Shown here piece after piece: positions 18,267 to 28,080 of a stretch of 50,998 nt of DNA; positions within the stretch are counted from its first letter, which is position 1; every line of letters begins with the position of its first letter. The position numbers and the translations under genes were made by a program. The notes below the pieces were generated by a model. It made no database searches, was not told the DNA's origin, and worked only from the letters and a program-made list of their open reading frames with translations. The stretch spans positions 2,534-53,531 of the forward strand of contig WRHP01000007.1 in the NCBI GenBank assembly GCA_009783195.1, in the 5' to 3' direction. This DNA comes from Syntrophorhabdaceae bacterium (GTDB lineage: Bacteria > Desulfobacterota > Deferrimicrobia > Deferrimicrobiales > Deferrimicrobiaceae).

Positions 18267-19193
18267 TTGCCGACAGGGCATACCCCCGTTCTTTTAAATG
18301 AAGCGCTGGAACTTTTGGCCCCTGCTCCAGGAGAGGTTTTCCTTGACGGAACGGCCGGCGCCGGAGGACATGCGGCGGAGATAGCCGAAAGAATTGGTCC
18401 GGCCGGTTTGCTGATTTTCTCGGACGAAGATCCGTCGATGCTTGCGGTTGCCGCTGAAAAACTTGCGCCGTTTCCGTGGGCGCGGCCGATCCGGTCGGAT
18501 TTTTCGAATTTGGTTTTATTGAGGGAGGCGGCGGGCGGCAGGGAGTTTGATGGAATTCTGCTCGATCTGGGAATTTCGTCGTTACAGCTTGACGACCCGT
18601 CAAGAGGTTTCACTTTTCGCGCGGAAGGGCCTCTTGATATGCGGCGGTATCCGGAAGGCGGCGGGACGACTGCCGACGAGATACTGCGAACCGGGCGGGA
18701 AAAAGAGCTGGCTGATCTTTTTTATCTGTACGGAGAGGAACGGTTCTCTCGCCGTATCGCTCGCGCTGTGGTCGAACGCAGAAGGAAGGAGCCGTTGCAA
18801 ACGACGACAGAACTTGCGGAACTGGTCGCATCGGCGATTCCACGCAGGACCTGGCAGAAGGGAATTCATCCGGCTACGCGCGTATTTCAGGCGTTGCGCA
18901 TTGCCGTTAACCGGGAGCTTTCCTCTCTTGAGGCGTTTCTCGGGGCGTTCCCGGAGCACCTTTCCAAAGAAGGAAGGGCGGCGGTGATCAGCTTTCATTC
19001 GCTTGAGGATCGTCTGGTAAAGACAACATTTCGCCGGCTTGCGCAGCGGGCAAAGGGGGAGAAGGCGGCTTTCGAAACGCTTACACGAAAGCCGGTCGTA
19101 CCGACGGAGCAGGAGATAAGCGAAAACTCAAGAGCCCGCAGCGCGAAATTGCGGGCAATCCGCAAGTCGCATTTGGGGGAGGGCACGAAATGA
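18267..19193 (+). CDS. rsmH: 16S rRNA (cytosine-1402-N4)-methyltransferase
   Basis: 308 residues. It methylates N4 of C1402 in the 16S rRNA decoding centre. Family signatures are GHTPVLLNEAL at the start, the SAM site DGTAGAGGHA, LLDLGISSLQLDDPSRGFTF, and VISFHSLEDRLVK near the C-terminus. The start is TTG 18267 with a weak ribosome site, which suggests coupling to mraZ three bases upstream. Its stop overlaps the ftsL start (ATGA). Confidence 0.96.
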   Translation: MPTGHTPVLLNEALELLAPAPGEVFLDGTAGAGGHAAEIAERIGPAGLLIFSDEDPSMLAVAAEKLAPFPWARPIRSDFSNLVLLREAAGGREFDGILLDLGISSLQLDDPSRGFTFRAEGPLDMRRYPEGGGTTADEILRTGREKELADLFYLYGEERFSRRIARAVVERRRKEPLQTTTELAELVASAIPRRTWQKGIHPATRVFQALRIAVNRELSSLEAFLGAFPEHLSKEGRAAVISFHSLEDRLVKTTFRRLAQRAKGEKAAFETLTRKPVVPTEQEISENSRARSAKLRAIRKSHLGEGTK

Positions 19194-19522
19194 CGAGAAT
19201 CACCGTGGGCAACGGCGTGTACATAATCTCCGAAATCCGGAAGGAGAAGCCTCTGGCGCCCGTCGCCCATCGCCGCAAAGGGGTTTTCATTTTTGTGTTC
19301 GTATTGGTCGCGCTTGGATTGTTCAACGTATGGCTTTCCGGTCAATGTGTTCGCACCGGGTATCGCATTTCCTCCGCGCTGGAGGAAATGCACACGTTAC
19401 AGGAACAAAAAGATGTGCTTGGAACCGAGGTGCTTACTTTGAGGAGCCCTTCGCGCATAGAGACTATTGCCCGCACTCAATTGGGGATGGTGGATCCGTT
19501 GATGGAGGGGGTCATCCGGTGA
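19190..19522 (+). CDS. ftsL: cell division protein FtsL
   Basis: 110 residues, weak sequence conservation but the right size, topology and place. A short cytoplasmic N-terminus, one membrane helix at about 31-50 (VFIFVFVLVALGLFNVWL), then a periplasmic coiled-coil stretch (SSALEEMHTLQEQKDVLGTE). The ending RIETIARTQLGM is the common FtsL/DivIC pattern. FtsL works with FtsQ and FtsB to activate FtsW-FtsI at the septum. No ftsB is visible in the window. It overlaps rsmH by four bases and ends one base before ftsI. Confidence 0.85.
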   Translation: MTRITVGNGVYIISEIRKEKPLAPVAHRRKGVFIFVFVLVALGLFNVWLSGQCVRTGYRISSALEEMHTLQEQKDVLGTEVLTLRSPSRIETIARTQLGMVDPLMEGVIR

Positions 19523-19523
19523 G

Positions 19524-21575
19524 ATGATCACGCGCGCGCGGCTCGTCCTCGGCGTAATCCTGTTTCTCTACATCATTGTTGTAGCAAGGGCATTCCATAT
19601 CCAGGTTTTGGGAGTGAAAGGGATTCGCGAGCGCGGGGCTAGGCAATACGGGACATCTATTCCTCTGATGCCGAAGCGCGGCGTGATTCTGGACCGAATG
19701 GAGAGCGAACTTGCGGTAAGTGTTTCCACCAAATCAATATACGTGCAGCCTGGGAAGCTCAAAGATACGAAAAAAGCGGCCGCCATTCTGGCTCCGAAGG
19801 TAGGCCGTTCGGCGCTGGAGCTGAAAAAACTGTTTGAGGAGGAAAAGGGGTTTATCTGGGTGCGTCGGCAGATGCAGTCCACCGCGGCCGAGGAGGCGGT
19901 TCGCGAAGTGAAAGAGGCGATGGCTGCTCTTGAGCCGGGCAGGCACGGAAAGGCGTTGTCTGTAGAGGGCATAGGCACTGTCGAGGAGCCGAAGCGTTTC
20001 TATCCCAATCGGGAACTTGCCGCGTCCCTGCTTGGGTTTACTGACCGCGACTGTGTCGGGATCGAAGGGGTTGAGCTTGCCATGGACAACTACCTGCGCG
20101 GCGAGCGGTCGCATTTATTCTGCGAACGTGACGCGCGGGGGAAGCTGATTGTCCCTGCGAGCGCGGCGGTGGGCGTCAATTCGAAAGGGCACTCGGTGGT
20201 GCTTACTATTGACCGGAACATCCAGCATATTGCCGAGAAGGAGTTGCAGGCCGTGGTGGATAAGTACCGCGCGCGGGAAGGAATAGCGCTGGTTCTTTCT
20301 CCGAAGACCGGCGAAGTGCTGGCTATGGCCACGGCTCCTTCCTTCAACCCGAACACTCCATCGAAGGCTCCGGCGGATGCTCGCCGAAACCGGCCGCTTA
20401 CAGACAGCTATGAGCCCGGTTCCACGTTCAAGGCGTTTACCCTGGCCTCCGCTCTTGAGATGGGCTCGATTCGTAGCGGAGACAGGTTCTTTTGCGAGAA
20501 CGGCAGTTACGTTTATGAGGGGAACACGATTCGCGATACCCACAAGTATGGATGGCTCAGTGTTCGAGACATCATGAAGTACTCCAGCAACATCGGAGTC
20601 ATCAAAATAAACGACCAAATGGACGGAAGCCGCTTTTATGACATGATCCGGTCTTTCGGTTTCGGGGCGCGGACCGGTGTTGAGCTTAAAGGAGAAGTGC
20701 AGGGAATCGTCCCATCGAGAAGCGGTTTCGAGAACCGTATCCGCCGCGCCACGATCTCTTTCGGGCAGGGTATCTCCGTAACCTCTTTGCAGCTTGCCGC
20801 CGGCATGTCCGCGGTTATCAACGGCGGGAAGATGATGAAGCCATATATCGTGCGCGAGATTCGGGACCCGGAAGGAAACACGATATATCGCGGGAAACCT
20901 CAGGAACTGCGGCGCGTTCTGTCGCCTAAAACCTCCGAACAGATGCGGGAAATTCTTGGGAGCGTGGTGCAGGAGGATGGGACCGGCGCTCAGGCCCGCG
21001 TCAACGGCTTCCTCGTGGGCGGCAAAACCGGCACGGCGCAGAAGGTGGAGCCCGGAGGGAAAGGGTATTCCGCGGACAAAAGGATTGCCTCCTTCATCGG
21101 CTTTCTTCCGTTGCGGGACCCGGAGCTTCTCATACTGATTGTGATCGACGAGCCGCGCGACTCGGTATATGGCGGCGTGGTCGCCGCTCCGGCGTTTAAC
21201 CAGATCGCCGTCAAGACAGCTTATTACCTTGGCATTCAGCCGACGGAACAGATTATTGCCGCAAAGTCCGAACGGAGGGAAAAAAGTGGCCCGCGCGAAG
21301 CGCAGCTTTCTCCCGGCGCTATTCCTGTGACCGCTATTTCCACGTCCGCGCCTTCGGGACCGATGATCATGCCCGACTTGACCGGCTTGTCCATGGGACG
21401 CGTCATCGACGTGATGAACCGGTATCCGGTCCAGATGTCGATGACAGGGAGCGGCATCGCCCGCATGCAGACTCCCGCTCCTGGAGCGCTTCTTTCCCCC
21501 GGCGCCAAGTGTTCTGTGCGGTTTGCTTTGGAGACCAGGACGGTGAAACCGGCCGCCGACGGAGGGAAACGGTGA
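19524..21575 (+). CDS. ftsI: penicillin-binding protein FtsI, with a PASTA domain
   Basis: 683 residues, class B PBP, a septal peptidoglycan transpeptidase. N-terminal membrane helix at about 6-22, dimerisation domain, then the transpeptidase domain with active-site Ser300 in EPGSTFKAF, SSN at 354-356 and Lys501 in GGKTGTAQ. A PASTA domain from about residue 614 (IMPDLTGLSMGRVIDVMN) makes it longer than E. coli FtsI (588) and like SpoVD or delta-proteobacterial forms. It lies between ftsL and murE; its stop overlaps the murE GTG. Confidence 0.95.
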   Translation: MITRARLVLGVILFLYIIVVARAFHIQVLGVKGIRERGARQYGTSIPLMPKRGVILDRMESELAVSVSTKSIYVQPGKLKDTKKAAAILAPKVGRSALELKKLFEEEKGFIWVRRQMQSTAAEEAVREVKEAMAALEPGRHGKALSVEGIGTVEEPKRFYPNRELAASLLGFTDRDCVGIEGVELAMDNYLRGERSHLFCERDARGKLIVPASAAVGVNSKGHSVVLTIDRNIQHIAEKELQAVVDKYRAREGIALVLSPKTGEVLAMATAPSFNPNTPSKAPADARRNRPLTDSYEPGSTFKAFTLASALEMGSIRSGDRFFCENGSYVYEGNTIRDTHKYGWLSVRDIMKYSSNIGVIKINDQMDGSRFYDMIRSFGFGARTGVELKGEVQGIVPSRSGFENRIRRATISFGQGISVTSLQLAAGMSAVINGGKMMKPYIVREIRDPEGNTIYRGKPQELRRVLSPKTSEQMREILGSVVQEDGTGAQARVNGFLVGGKTGTAQKVEPGGKGYSADKRIASFIGFLPLRDPELLILIVIDEPRDSVYGGVVAAPAFNQIAVKTAYYLGIQPTEQIIAAKSERREKSGPREAQLSPGAIPVTAISTSAPSGPMIMPDLTGLSMGRVIDVMNRYPVQMSMTGSGIARMQTPAPGALLSPGAKCSVRFALETRTVKPAADGGKR

Positions 21576-23071
21576 GGCTTACGCGGCTTCTTTCTTCATT
21601 GAAGCTTCCGGTTTGCGGCGTCTCCGAAGGGATCGAGATCGGCGGCATCCGGACGGATTCGCGCGAAGTGCGCCAGGGCGACCTGTTCGTGGCGCTGTCC
21701 GGCGCGCGCGCCGACGGGCATGATTACCTCGCGGCGGCGGCTTGCGCCGGCGCGGCGGCGGCCCTCGTGGAGCGGGACGTTGCGTCTCCCGCGCTGCCTG
21801 TGTTTCGCGTGTCCTCGACTGTTGACGCGCTGCGCGAAGCGGCTGTCGCTTTTTACGGCGATCCTTCGGCGCGGCTCAAGGTCACCGGGATCACCGGGAC
21901 CAACGGGAAGACGACGATTACCTATCTGCTGGAAGGAATTCTTTTGGCGGCGGGGAAAGTTCCGGCTGTCACTGGAACGATAGATTATCGCGTCGGAGAA
22001 AAGGTTCTCCGTAAAGGGCTGACCACGCCTTTTCCGCACGACCTGCAAGCGGTGATGTCGCAAGCGCTGTCGGAAGGGGCCACAGACCTTATCATGGAGG
22101 TTTCGTCTCACAGCGTCGCGCAGGGAAGAATCGGCGGAGCCCGCTTCGACCTTGGAATTTTTACAAACCTGACCAGGGATCACCTCGATTTTCACGGCGA
22201 CATGGAGTCGTATTTCCTGGCCAAGGCCAGGTTTTTCCGCGAATACCTTCCTTGCGGCGGAAAGCATGTGGGGATAGCGATAAACGGAGACGATCCGTAT
22301 GGCGAACGGCTTTCGCTGGAATTCCCTTCCGCGTTGACTTTTGGTTTCTCCAGGGAACGGGGAGTGTTTCCGTTGGAGATGGAGATGTCGCTGGAAGGAT
22401 GCCGGATGACGCTTTCCACTCCCGAAGGCCCGCTGCCGCTGCGCTCCAGCCTGGTTGGGGCGCACAACGCCTCCAACATCATGGCGGCTGTTTCCGGCGC
22501 GTTGCTGCTACGCGCGCCTTTGGATGCCATCGCGTCGGGGATCGAGTCCGTCAGGTTGATTCCGGGGCGGCTGGAGCCGGTCGAAAACGAAAGAGGGCTG
22601 CGCATTTTTGTGGATTACGCCCACACTCCGGATGGGATGGACCGGGTTCTTGCGGCGCTTCGGCTACTGTCAGACGCGCGTCTCATCACCGTGTTTGGGT
22701 GCGGCGGCAACCGTGACCGCGGGAAGCGGCCGGAAATGGGACGCATCGCCGCGTTGCGATCCGACGTGGTGGTGGTGACCTCCGATAACCCGCGCGGCGA
22801 GGCCCCGGACGCCATCATTGCGGAGATCCGTACAGGGTTGGTCTCGGAAGGGTTCATGGAGGCGCGAGGCACGGAGGAATGGGATAAGGGGTTTTACCTG
22901 GCAATCAACGACAGAAGAGCGGCGATTATGGCCGCCCTGTCCCTTGCAAGCGAAAGGGACACGGTGGCGATAATCGGGAAAGGACACGAGAATGTCCAGA
23001 TCTTTGGAGACCGGAGCTTGCCATTCGATGACCGGGAAGTCGTCCGTGACGTGCTTGTCCAGAGGGGGTAG
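21572..23071 (+). CDS. murE: UDP-MurNAc-tripeptide synthetase MurE (meso-DAP adding)
   Basis: 499 residues. It adds the third residue to UDP-MurNAc-L-Ala-D-Glu. The ATP loop GITGTNGKTTI has Lys113. The specificity motif DNPR at 405-408 (SDNPRGEAPD) marks the meso-diaminopimelate enzyme, so the wall is the usual Gram-negative type. The start is GTG 21572, overlapping the ftsI stop, with GGAGGG about five bases upstream; an earlier in-frame ATG lies inside ftsI. murF begins one base after the stop. Confidence 0.96.
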   Translation: MRLTRLLSSLKLPVCGVSEGIEIGGIRTDSREVRQGDLFVALSGARADGHDYLAAAACAGAAAALVERDVASPALPVFRVSSTVDALREAAVAFYGDPSARLKVTGITGTNGKTTITYLLEGILLAAGKVPAVTGTIDYRVGEKVLRKGLTTPFPHDLQAVMSQALSEGATDLIMEVSSHSVAQGRIGGARFDLGIFTNLTRDHLDFHGDMESYFLAKARFFREYLPCGGKHVGIAINGDDPYGERLSLEFPSALTFGFSRERGVFPLEMEMSLEGCRMTLSTPEGPLPLRSSLVGAHNASNIMAAVSGALLLRAPLDAIASGIESVRLIPGRLEPVENERGLRIFVDYAHTPDGMDRVLAALRLLSDARLITVFGCGGNRDRGKRPEMGRIAALRSDVVVVTSDNPRGEAPDAIIAEIRTGLVSEGFMEARGTEEWDKGFYLAINDRRAAIMAALSLASERDTVAIIGKGHENVQIFGDRSLPFDDREVVRDVLVQRG

Positions 23072-23072
23072 G

Positions 23073-24470
23073 ATGACGCTTCCCGAAGTGATCGGGGCGA
23101 TTCATCCTTTGCGGGAAGCGGCCGGACTCTCCGCTTCAGCGCCTATCGGCAACGTTACGACAGACAGCCGGGAAGTCGAAGCGAACTCGCTTTTCGTGGC
23201 GATTGAAGGGGAAAGGGTTGACGGAGCGGATTTTGTGGTGGAGGCGTTCAAGCGCGGCGCGCTGGCGGCGATAGTCTCCGAAGCGGGGTTTCGGAAAGTA
23301 CCCGCCGCGGTAACGCGCATCCGGCCGGTTTTCGTCGTTAGCGATCCCGTAGAGGCGCTGGGAGACCTGGCGCAGGCGCACCGTCTGCGCCACCGGAGCA
23401 TCCCGCTGGTCGCAATTACCGGAAGCTCCGGAAAAACGACCACGAAGGAAATGCTCTCCTGTCTCCTCTCCCGGTCCCGCCGTGTCCTGTACAACGTGGG
23501 AAACCGCAACAACCTTATCGGCATGCCGTTGACCTTGCTTGACATTTCGGAGGAGCACGACGCGGCGGTCCTGGAGATGGGGACGAACGCTCCGGGAGAG
23601 ATCGCGCGGCTTTCAGACATAGCTCTCCCGGACATCGGACTTATAACCAATATTGCGCCGGCGCATCTTGAAGGGCTTGGCAGCATGGAAGGGGTTGCGC
23701 GCGAGAAGGGAGACCTTTTCCGCTCCCTCGGTTCCGAAGGGGTTGCCGTGGTAAACGCCACCGACCTGCGCGCTGTTCGTGAAGCCTCTCGCTGTGCCGC
23801 GGATAAGGTGTTCTACGGAGTTCCTTTGAACGATTTCCACGGACGGATTCTCTCCATGTCCGACACCAGGATGCGAATCGCCATACAGACGCCGGCCGGG
23901 GAGTTTACATCCGCCGTCGGCGCGTCGGGAGAGCAGTACCTCATAAACGCAACCGCCGCAACCGCCGTGGCGTTCATGTTTGGTTTGCGTCCGGAGGGTA
24001 TGGAGGAAGGATTTGCCGCTTTTTCCTCCGCGCCGGGACGCTTCCACGCGGAGCCGTTGCGCGGCGGCGGGCTGCTTCTGGACGACAGCTATAACGCGAA
24101 CCCCGCCTCCGTGGAAGCCGCGCTTCGCGCTCTCATGTCGCTGGCGCGGAGGCGGCGGACAGTGGCGGTGTTCGGAGACATGCTGGAGATGGGTAAATCC
24201 TCCGCCGCGTCGCATTTCCGCGTCGGCCACCTGATGGCCTCTCTTAAAGTGGGACATCTGTTTGCCTTTGGACAGGATGCGGCTTTTACCATCAAAGGCG
24301 CCATCGAGGGAGGAATGAACCCGTTGACAGTGAACCATTTCAACGAGCGGCAGGAACTGCGCGAGGCTGTGCTTGGGTTTTTGAAAGAAGGAGATGTGGT
24401 TCTGGTGAAAGGATCAAGAGGAATGCGGCTGGACGACGCGGCAAAAGACATCAGGGACAAGTGGGTGTAA
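23073..24470 (+). CDS. murF: UDP-MurNAc-tripeptide D-alanyl-D-alanine ligase MurF
   Basis: 465 residues from ATG 23073 (MTLPEVIGAI), with AGAGGGGG upstream. It attaches D-Ala-D-Ala to UDP-MurNAc-tripeptide, the last cytoplasmic peptide step. The N-terminal domain resembles MurE (TDSREVEANSLFVAIEGERVDG); the ATP loop is GSSGKTTTKE with Lys121; the central region has NRNNLIGMPLTLL, and LDDSYNANPASVEAAL is the MurF signature. Its D-Ala-D-Ala substrate would come from ddl, further along the same cluster. Confidence 0.96.
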   Translation: MTLPEVIGAIHPLREAAGLSASAPIGNVTTDSREVEANSLFVAIEGERVDGADFVVEAFKRGALAAIVSEAGFRKVPAAVTRIRPVFVVSDPVEALGDLAQAHRLRHRSIPLVAITGSSGKTTTKEMLSCLLSRSRRVLYNVGNRNNLIGMPLTLLDISEEHDAAVLEMGTNAPGEIARLSDIALPDIGLITNIAPAHLEGLGSMEGVAREKGDLFRSLGSEGVAVVNATDLRAVREASRCAADKVFYGVPLNDFHGRILSMSDTRMRIAIQTPAGEFTSAVGASGEQYLINATAATAVAFMFGLRPEGMEEGFAAFSSAPGRFHAEPLRGGGLLLDDSYNANPASVEAALRALMSLARRRRTVAVFGDMLEMGKSSAASHFRVGHLMASLKVGHLFAFGQDAAFTIKGAIEGGMNPLTVNHFNERQELREAVLGFLKEGDVVLVKGSRGMRLDDAAKDIRDKWV

Positions 24471-24473
24471 AAG

Positions 24474-25550
24474 ATGCTGTATCACCTTTTATTCCCGCTT
24501 CATACGAGTTACTCGTTTTTCAACGTATTCCGGTACATCACGTTTCGGACGATCTATGCCGCGATCACGGCGCTTCTGATTTCGTTCGTCATCGGGCCGT
24601 GGCTGATACGCCGTCTGCGTGAAAGACAGATCGGCCAGACCATCCGGCATAACGGGCCGGAGAGTCATCTCGTAAAGGAAGGGACCCCGACGATGGGAGG
24701 GGTACTCGTCCTGCTTGCGGCGCTCCTTCCCACGCTTTTGTGGGCCAACCTGACAAGTCCTTACATATGGATTGCCGTGCTGGTAACGGCGGGATTCGGG
24801 TTTATAGGGTTTGTCGATGACTACAGAAAGGTTATCCGGAAGGACACGGAAGGGTTAAGCGCCCGGAAGAAACTGCTTTTGCAGGTTTTGCTGGCAAGCC
24901 TGGCGGCGTGGCTTATTTATACGGACATAGGGATCAAGGATACGGTGACGATACCTTTTTTCAAAAATCTGCAGCCAAGCCTGGGAGTGTTTTACATACT
25001 GTTCATAATCTTCGTCATTGTAGGCTCGTCAAACGCCGTGAACCTGACCGACGGACTGGACGGACTCGCAATCGGTCCCACAACCATTTCCGCCGGGACC
25101 TACATGCTGTTTGCGTATCTTGCCGGGAACGTCAAAATCGCCAACTACCTGCAGATCCAGTACGTGCCGGGAGTGGGAGAACTGACCATTTTCTGCGGGG
25201 CGATGGTGGGGGCGGGACTTGGATTTCTATGGTTTAACTCCTATCCGGCGCAGGTGTTCATGGGAGATACAGGATCGCTTGCTCTGGGCGGGGCGCTTGG
25301 CGTCGTGGCTGTGATGGTGAAGCAGGAGATCGTGCTGGCGCTGGTTGGAGGGATCTTCGTCATAGAGGCGTTGTCCGTGATATTTCAGGTGACTTCCTAC
25401 AAAACTCGCGGCAAGCGCATCTTCAAGATGGCGCCGATACATCACCACTTCGAGTTGAAAGGGTGGGCAGAACCAAAGGTCATCGTCAGGTTCTGGATTA
25501 TCTCCATCATCCTGGCGCTGCTGGCGATAAGCACGTTGAAGATTCGGTAA
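24474..25550 (+). CDS. mraY: phospho-MurNAc-pentapeptide transferase MraY
   Basis: 358 residues, an integral membrane enzyme with about ten hydrophobic helices. It makes lipid I by joining phospho-MurNAc-pentapeptide to undecaprenyl phosphate. Signature segments: [14 protein letters not shown], the acidic [23 protein letters not shown] and the cytosolic histidine loop [12 protein letters not shown]. The start ATG 24474 lies three bases after the murF stop. The length matches E. coli MraY (360). Confidence 0.97.
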   Translation: MLYHLLFPLHTSYSFFNVFRYITFRTIYAAITALLISFVIGPWLIRRLRERQIGQTIRHNGPESHLVKEGTPTMGGVLVLLAALLPTLLWANLTSPYIWIAVLVTAGFGFIGFVDDYRKVIRKDTEGLSARKKLLLQVLLASLAAWLIYTDIGIKDTVTIPFFKNLQPSLGVFYILFIIFVIVGSSNAVNLTDGLDGLAIGPTTISAGTYMLFAYLAGNVKIANYLQIQYVPGVGELTIFCGAMVGAGLGFLWFNSYPAQVFMGDTGSLALGGALGVVAVMVKQEIVLALVGGIFVIEALSVIFQVTSYKTRGKRIFKMAPIHHHFELKGWAEPKVIVRFWIISIILALLAISTLKIR

Positions 25551-25555
25551 CGCTA

Positions 25556-26902
25556 ATGGGGGATCTTTCGGGAAAAACAGCCGTGGTAATCGGAGCCGGG
25601 AAGTCCGGGATCTTCTCGGCGCGCCTTCTGGCAAAGGAAGGCGCCGATGTCCTCGTCATGGACGAGCGCTCAAGGGACGCAGTCGAAAAATCCCTTGGAG
25701 AGCCGATTCCCGAAGGCGTTTTTTTCAGGCAGGGGATGATGCTTCCGCCGGATGTTTGCCGGACTTCATTTGTTGTGTTGTCTCCCGGTGTTTCGCGCGA
25801 GAGGCTTCCGCTTTCGGAGCTTGCCGCGGCGGGTGTTCCGGTGATGGGGGAGCTGGAGTTGGGATTTTGCCGGTTCCGGGGAAAGGTGGCCGCGATTACG
25901 GGAACGAATGGAAAATCCACCGTCACGACACTTGTCGGAGGGATGGCGTCGCGCGCTTTCGGACGCGTGTTTGTCGGCGGGAATCTGGGGACGCCATTTG
26001 TCGAGGCGGCGGGGGTGCCGTTTGATTGGGGAGTGGTGGAGGTTTCCAGTTTCCAGCTTGAATCGACCGATAGATTTTGCCCGAAGGTGGCGGCGCTTTT
26101 GAATCTTACTGAAGATCATAGGGACCGTTACGACGGATTTGCCGCGTATGCGGAAGCCAAGACGGCGATGTTCCGCAACATGGGGCCTGACGGCGTGGCC
26201 GTGTTGAACGCCGACGATCCTGAAGTGATGGAGCGTACGGCCCATATCCGGGCGCGTGTAATTTCCTTTTCAGTTCGCCGTGAGCTTCCTGTCGGCGGAT
26301 TTCTTGCGGGGAGCGACATGGTTTATCGGTCCGCCTCCGGGGATGAGCGATACCCCGTGAGCGGGATGAAGATACGGGGACTCCAGAACGTGGAAAACGC
26401 GCTTGCGGCGATCTGCGTTGCGCGGTCGATGGGAGTTTCGCCGGAAAACGCGCGGGCGGAGCTTGCGGAGTTTCCGGGGCTTGCGCATAGGGTGGAGTTT
26501 GTGCGGGCCGTCGGGGGGGTGTCGTTTTTCAACGATTCCAAAGGAACCAACGTGGGCGCGGTTTTGGCGGCGCTTGAAGGGTTTCCCGAACCGGTGGTCC
26601 TGATTGCGGGCGGCAAAGACAAGGGAGTCGATTTCCGGCCGTTGCGCGAATCGTTGTCACGAAAGGCCAGGGCTGTGGTGCTTCTGGGTGAGGCTCGCGC
26701 GCGCATGGAAAACGAGCTTCGCGGCGCGGCACCGATCGAGCTTGCGGATACCCTTCCCGGCGCGGTGCGGGCGGCGGCTTCCGCCGCGCGTTCAGGGGAT
26801 GTGGTCGTGTTTTCGCCGGCTTGCTCAAGCTACGACATGTTTAGGAATTTCGAGGAACGCGGAGAAGCTTTCCGCCGCGCTGTTAAGGAGTTGCCGGAAT
26901 GA
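25556..26902 (+). CDS. murD: UDP-MurNAc-L-alanine D-glutamate ligase MurD
   Basis: 448 residues. It adds D-glutamate to UDP-MurNAc-L-Ala. N-terminal Rossmann segment VVIGAGKSGIFSARLL, ATP loop ITGTNGKSTVT with Lys120, metal-site segment NLTEDHRDRY, and the C-terminal FNDSKGTNVGAVLAAL and GGKDKGVDFRPL typical of MurD. ATG 25556 lies six bases after the mraY stop with a poor ribosome site; a longer in-frame reading overlaps mraY and is not needed. The stop overlaps ftsW (ATGA). Confidence 0.96.
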   Translation: MGDLSGKTAVVIGAGKSGIFSARLLAKEGADVLVMDERSRDAVEKSLGEPIPEGVFFRQGMMLPPDVCRTSFVVLSPGVSRERLPLSELAAAGVPVMGELELGFCRFRGKVAAITGTNGKSTVTTLVGGMASRAFGRVFVGGNLGTPFVEAAGVPFDWGVVEVSSFQLESTDRFCPKVAALLNLTEDHRDRYDGFAAYAEAKTAMFRNMGPDGVAVLNADDPEVMERTAHIRARVISFSVRRELPVGGFLAGSDMVYRSASGDERYPVSGMKIRGLQNVENALAAICVARSMGVSPENARAELAEFPGLAHRVEFVRAVGGVSFFNDSKGTNVGAVLAALEGFPEPVVLIAGGKDKGVDFRPLRESLSRKARAVVLLGEARARMENELRGAAPIELADTLPGAVRAAASAARSGDVVVFSPACSSYDMFRNFEERGEAFRRAVKELPE

Positions 26903-28080
26903 CGTTTGGTAAACGCACGGAAACCATGATCCTGGTTTTCTGCACCCTGTCGCTGACTGTCCTTGGGCTGCTCATGATCTATAGCGCGACAAACGTCATG
27001 GCGGGGTCCTCCGCCAGATTTGGGCATGACCCGGCTTACTTCTTCAAACGGCAGATCTTTTTTCTGACGCTTGGCATATCTCTGGCCGTGTTTCTGTCGC
27101 GCGTCGACTACGATTTCTACCGCAGGCATATCCGGCTCCTTCTCGTCGGTACGTTTCTGGTCCTGATGCTGGTGTTTGTCCCCGGCATCAATCACACGGC
27201 GAACGGGGCTTCGCGCTGGATCGACTTGCGGCTCATCTTTTTTCAGCCTTCGGAAATGGCCAAGTTTGTCCTTCTGCTCTATGCGGCGTACGCGATCGAT
27301 CGTAAAGGAGAAAACCCCAGAGAAGGACTCAAGGCATTTCTGCCCATGCTGCTCTTGATGGGTATTTTCGTCGCGGTGATTTTGAAAGAACCGGATTTCG
27401 GCATGGCGGTGGTCATCACGATCTCTTTTTTCGTCGTCATCTTTCTTGCGGGTTTTCCATGGAAGCTTCTCGTTGGCATGGCGGTGGCGGTGGCGCTTGC
27501 CGCGGTTACGCTGGTTGTCTCCACACCGTACCGCCTGGCCCGCTTCAAAGCGTTCATGGATCCTTTCTCCCAGGCGCAGACGGGAGGATACCAGGTGCTG
27601 CAGTCGTTGATCGCGTTTTCAAACGGCGGGTTTTTAGGGGTGGGCATAGGGGGAGGAAAGCAGAAGTTGTTCTATCTGCCGGAAATGCACACCGATTACA
27701 TCATTTCCGTAATTGGCGAAGAGCTTGGTTTTGCCGGCGTGGCGTTGACAGGCGCCTGCTTCATATCTATCGCATGGGTGGGTTTCCGGATCGCCCGCAG
27801 GGCGCGTGATCCCTTTGGAAAATACCTGGCCATGGGGTTTTCGGTCGTCATTGGAATCCAGGCGCTTATGAACATGATGGTTGGGCTGAAAATGCTGCCG
27901 CCAAAGGGCATGGTGCTTCCGTTTTTGAGTTACGGCGGAAGCTCTTTGATCATGCACCTTGCGGCGATCGGCATCTTGATGAATGTGTCCCGAAAGGGGG
28001 CGGATGCTTTTGTCGCTGAGAATGATCGTAGCCGGAGGAGGGACTGGCGGGCACGTTTTCCCAGGGATTGCTCTTGCTGA
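26899..28080 (+). CDS. ftsW: peptidoglycan glycosyltransferase FtsW
   Basis: 393 residues, SEDS family, with about ten membrane helices. It polymerises lipid II at the septum together with FtsI. Visible: LGLLMIYSATNV in helix 1, ANGASRWIDL, QPSEMAKF, the ILKEPDFGMAVVI segment and SYGGSSLIMHLAAIGILMNVSR near the end. Oddity: the usual end of the family lies shortly after NVSR, but this frame runs about 30 more residues, basic and arginine-rich, and overlaps murG by 77 bases. A lost stop codon could explain the tail. Confidence 0.94.
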   Translation: MTFGKRTETMILVFCTLSLTVLGLLMIYSATNVMAGSSARFGHDPAYFFKRQIFFLTLGISLAVFLSRVDYDFYRRHIRLLLVGTFLVLMLVFVPGINHTANGASRWIDLRLIFFQPSEMAKFVLLLYAAYAIDRKGENPREGLKAFLPMLLLMGIFVAVILKEPDFGMAVVITISFFVVIFLAGFPWKLLVGMAVAVALAAVTLVVSTPYRLARFKAFMDPFSQAQTGGYQVLQSLIAFSNGGFLGVGIGGGKQKLFYLPEMHTDYIISVIGEELGFAGVALTGACFISIAWVGFRIARRARDPFGKYLAMGFSVVIGIQALMNMMVGLKMLPPKGMVLPFLSYGGSSLIMHLAAIGILMNVSRKGADAFVAENDRSRRRDWRARFPRDCSC

